Of a stretch of DNA of 6,804 nt, positions 5,524-6,804 are shown in pieces; the first letter of the stretch is position 1, and each line of letters begins with the position of its first letter. The notes below the pieces were generated by a model, which was given only the letters and a program-made list of their open reading frames with translations, was not told where the DNA came from and ran no database searches. The stretch is taken from contig CAMEXG010000114.1 in NCBI GenBank assembly GCA_945947045.1, positions 1 through 6,804 on the forward strand. The letters are read 5' to 3'. Source of the DNA: an uncultured Spirochaetales bacterium. Lineage in GTDB: Bacteria > Spirochaetota > Spirochaetia > Sphaerochaetales > Sphaerochaetaceae. A program made the translations under genes and the position numbers.

Positions 5524-6804
5524 TTAGTTGTTTGCACCGACACCATAAGCTGCTGTCAAGAAGCCTGAGATGAAGTTGTCTTCGACTTTGTCCGAGTTAA
5601 GAACAGAGTTCTGATAGTCTGAGAGTGACTGTGAAGGGACATAAGAAGAATACATACTTGAAATCATGCTGGAGATATAGCTTGAGCTTCCTGTTGCTTC
5701 CATTGGGCGAACGATGATGTAGGCGTTGTTTACATAGACTGGATCCAAGACTGTTCCGATAGATGAAGAGAAGAGCTTGTCGGAGAATGAAGGATCAGCA
5801 GAAACTGCTGTATACAAGTAACCGTTTGCAATGGAACCTGTTGATGTATACTGGGCATCTGAATAGTTGAAAGATGCGATATACTGGCTGTCACCAGGGT
5901 TCTCTGCAGATGCTGTCACTGTGTTTACAGTAAGATCGTATTTTTCTGCAGCACCTTCAAAGTCAGCTTTGGCTTCAGCTGCAACTTCCGCTGCCTTTCC
6001 TTCCAAGAATGCCTTCATGACATCATTATCATACTGTGTGATGTATGCTTTTGCAGCATAGAGGGCTGTAGCATCGCTTGGGTCTGCATTTTTTGCCGCC
6101 TCGTCAATAAAGAAGAGTGTATAACCCTCAGTTGTATTAACAGGACCGACGCAAGAACCTGCTTCAGCAGCGAAGATTTCGACTGAGCTATCGGCTGAAG
6201 TATTCTTAAGGTAATTATCCAGGGCATAGCGGTACATCTGGCTGATCTTACCACCGTCTTGAGCAGAGGAGTCGACAGACTCGGAGACAGCTTCTTCAAG
6301 AGTCTTTGTTCCCTTTGCAATAGCTTCGAGAGCTGCAGTAGCCTCTTCTTCTGTTGCATATGTAACTCTAGTGAAAGCTACGGACTGGAATAGATCTGAG
6401 TGTGATTCGATGTAAGAAGCAGCATCTGCATCAGGATACATCTCGCCGGTAAGAGCAATATACTCGAAGTTTCTAACATCTGCGCTGAGAGATGAGATAA
6501 ACTCTGTCTCACCCTTACTTACCTTAGAGGATGCATATGCGTTGATGACTTCATCTGTTGGAACGGATTCTTTCATCCAAGAGACAATCTGCTTGTGCTG
6601 CATGTCGCTGGCCTGGTTGTAGATTTCCTGGCTAAAAGTATTTGTTCCGTCTGAGTAGAAGCCGGATTTGACTACAGCGTCAGTTACGCTGGCACTAGTT
6701 GACTTGATTCCTGCCTTCTCTGCCTTTTCTTTCAGAGCTTCGTGTACAAGTGCACTCTGATAAGCGGAGTAGTAGATGTTGTAAGTGTAATTATTTGCTG
6801 TCTC
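5524..6804 (-). CDS. SurA/PpiD-like periplasmic folding factor with degenerate parvulin domain (5' end outside window)
   Basis: The frame is open from the right edge (6804) to the stop, so the ATG at 6603-6601 is an internal methionine; 67 more residues are encoded before it and the true start lies beyond the window. The visible 426 residues begin in an alpha-helical SurA_N-like chaperone region (about 1-130), including LKEKAEKAGI and later FYSDGTNTFSQEIY. A parvulin-like module follows at about 144-235: TRVTYATEEEA, then EAIAKGTKTLEEAVSE, DGGKIS with the usual double glycine (184-185), and GPVNTTEGYTLFFID. The two histidines usual in active parvulins appear replaced (see findings). The C-terminal part (about 275-426) has a second 'SSIGTVLDPVYVNNAYIIVRP' -like segment split over 347-366 and a serine-rich end, reminiscent of PpiD. 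The export signal or anchor is not visible, so an envelope location is inferred from the family. It ends in tandem TAATAA stops and a hairpin terminator. Confidence 0.8.
   Translation of the reverse strand, partial: ETANNYTYNIYYSAYQSALVHEALKEKAEKAGIKSTSASVTDAVVKSGFYSDGTNTFSQEIYNQASDMQHKQIVSWMKESVPTDEVINAYASSKVSKGETEFISSLSADVRNFEYIALTGEMYPDADAASYIESHSDLFQSVAFTRVTYATEEEATAALEAIAKGTKTLEEAVSESVDSSAQDGGKISQMYRYALDNYLKNTSADSSVEIFAAEAGSCVGPVNTTEGYTLFFIDEAAKNADPSDATALYAAKAYITQYDNDVMKAFLEGKAAEVAAEAKADFEGAAEKYDLTVNTVTASAENPGDSQYIASFNYSDAQYTSTGSIANGYLYTAVSADPSFSDKLFSSSIGTVLDPVYVNNAYIIVRPMEATGSSSYISSMISSMYSSYVPSQSLSDYQNSVLNSDKVEDNFISGFLTAAYGVGANN

Noticed and set aside
5356..5568. 70-residue plus-strand open frame across the intergenic region
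   Set aside because: It runs through the terminator hairpin and into the antisense of the folding-factor gene, has no ribosome binding site and no recognisable protein.
6601..6603. ATG at 6603-6601 as the start of the SurA/PpiD-like gene
   Set aside because: The same frame stays open for 67 more codons to the window edge and reads as SurA_N-like helical protein, so this is an internal methionine.
6694..6699. ACTAGT, the core of the E. coli TrpR operator half-site
   Set aside because: It is a single palindromic hexamer inside the coding region of the folding-factor gene, without a second half-site or promoter.

Overview
The window carries six protein-coding genes and no RNA gene, CRISPR array or insertion sequence that I can recognise. 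It is a moderately AT-rich bacterial chromosome segment with housekeeping content. Gene content and protein style (QueH-type queuosine enzyme, PLD-type cardiolipin synthase with a three-segment membrane anchor, CsdA/DeaD-like helicase with a long lysine-rich tail, serine-rich SurA/PpiD-like foldase, true TrpR-type repressor) fit an anaerobic Spirochaetota (Treponema or Sphaerochaeta-like gut lineage) best. A clostridial origin cannot be excluded. This placement is inferred from remembered family resemblance, not from a search.

Layout, plus strand: 1-312 is the C-terminal part of epoxyqueuosine reductase QueH. Its stop overlaps by 8 bp the start of a cardiolipin synthase gene (305-1831), so the two look translationally coupled. 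A 61-bp gap then holds a good sigma-70-like promoter for a trpR-family gene (1893-2219). A hairpin flanked by A and T tracts (2244-2297) acts as a bidirectional terminator between trpR and the convergent genes.

Layout, minus strand: a DEAD-box RNA helicase (4263-2314) lies downstream of an unrecognised, beta-rich 306-residue protein (5247-4327). The gap is 63 bp without a visible terminator, so co-transcription is likely. A 276-bp gap (5248-5523) holds candidate promoters for the unknown gene and a hairpin terminator for the next gene. That gene (6804-5524) is a SurA/PpiD-like periplasmic folding factor running off the right edge, so its signal or anchor sequence is not visible.

The genes do not form one pathway. 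Their roles are tRNA modification, membrane lipid synthesis, tryptophan-responsive regulation, RNA remodelling and envelope protein folding. I see no clear sign of a new multi-gene system. The most interesting points are a trpR gene whose promoter predicts a leaderless transcript and which has no trp genes beside it, a parvulin-like domain that seems to lack both usual catalytic histidines, and the unknown gene ahead of the helicase.
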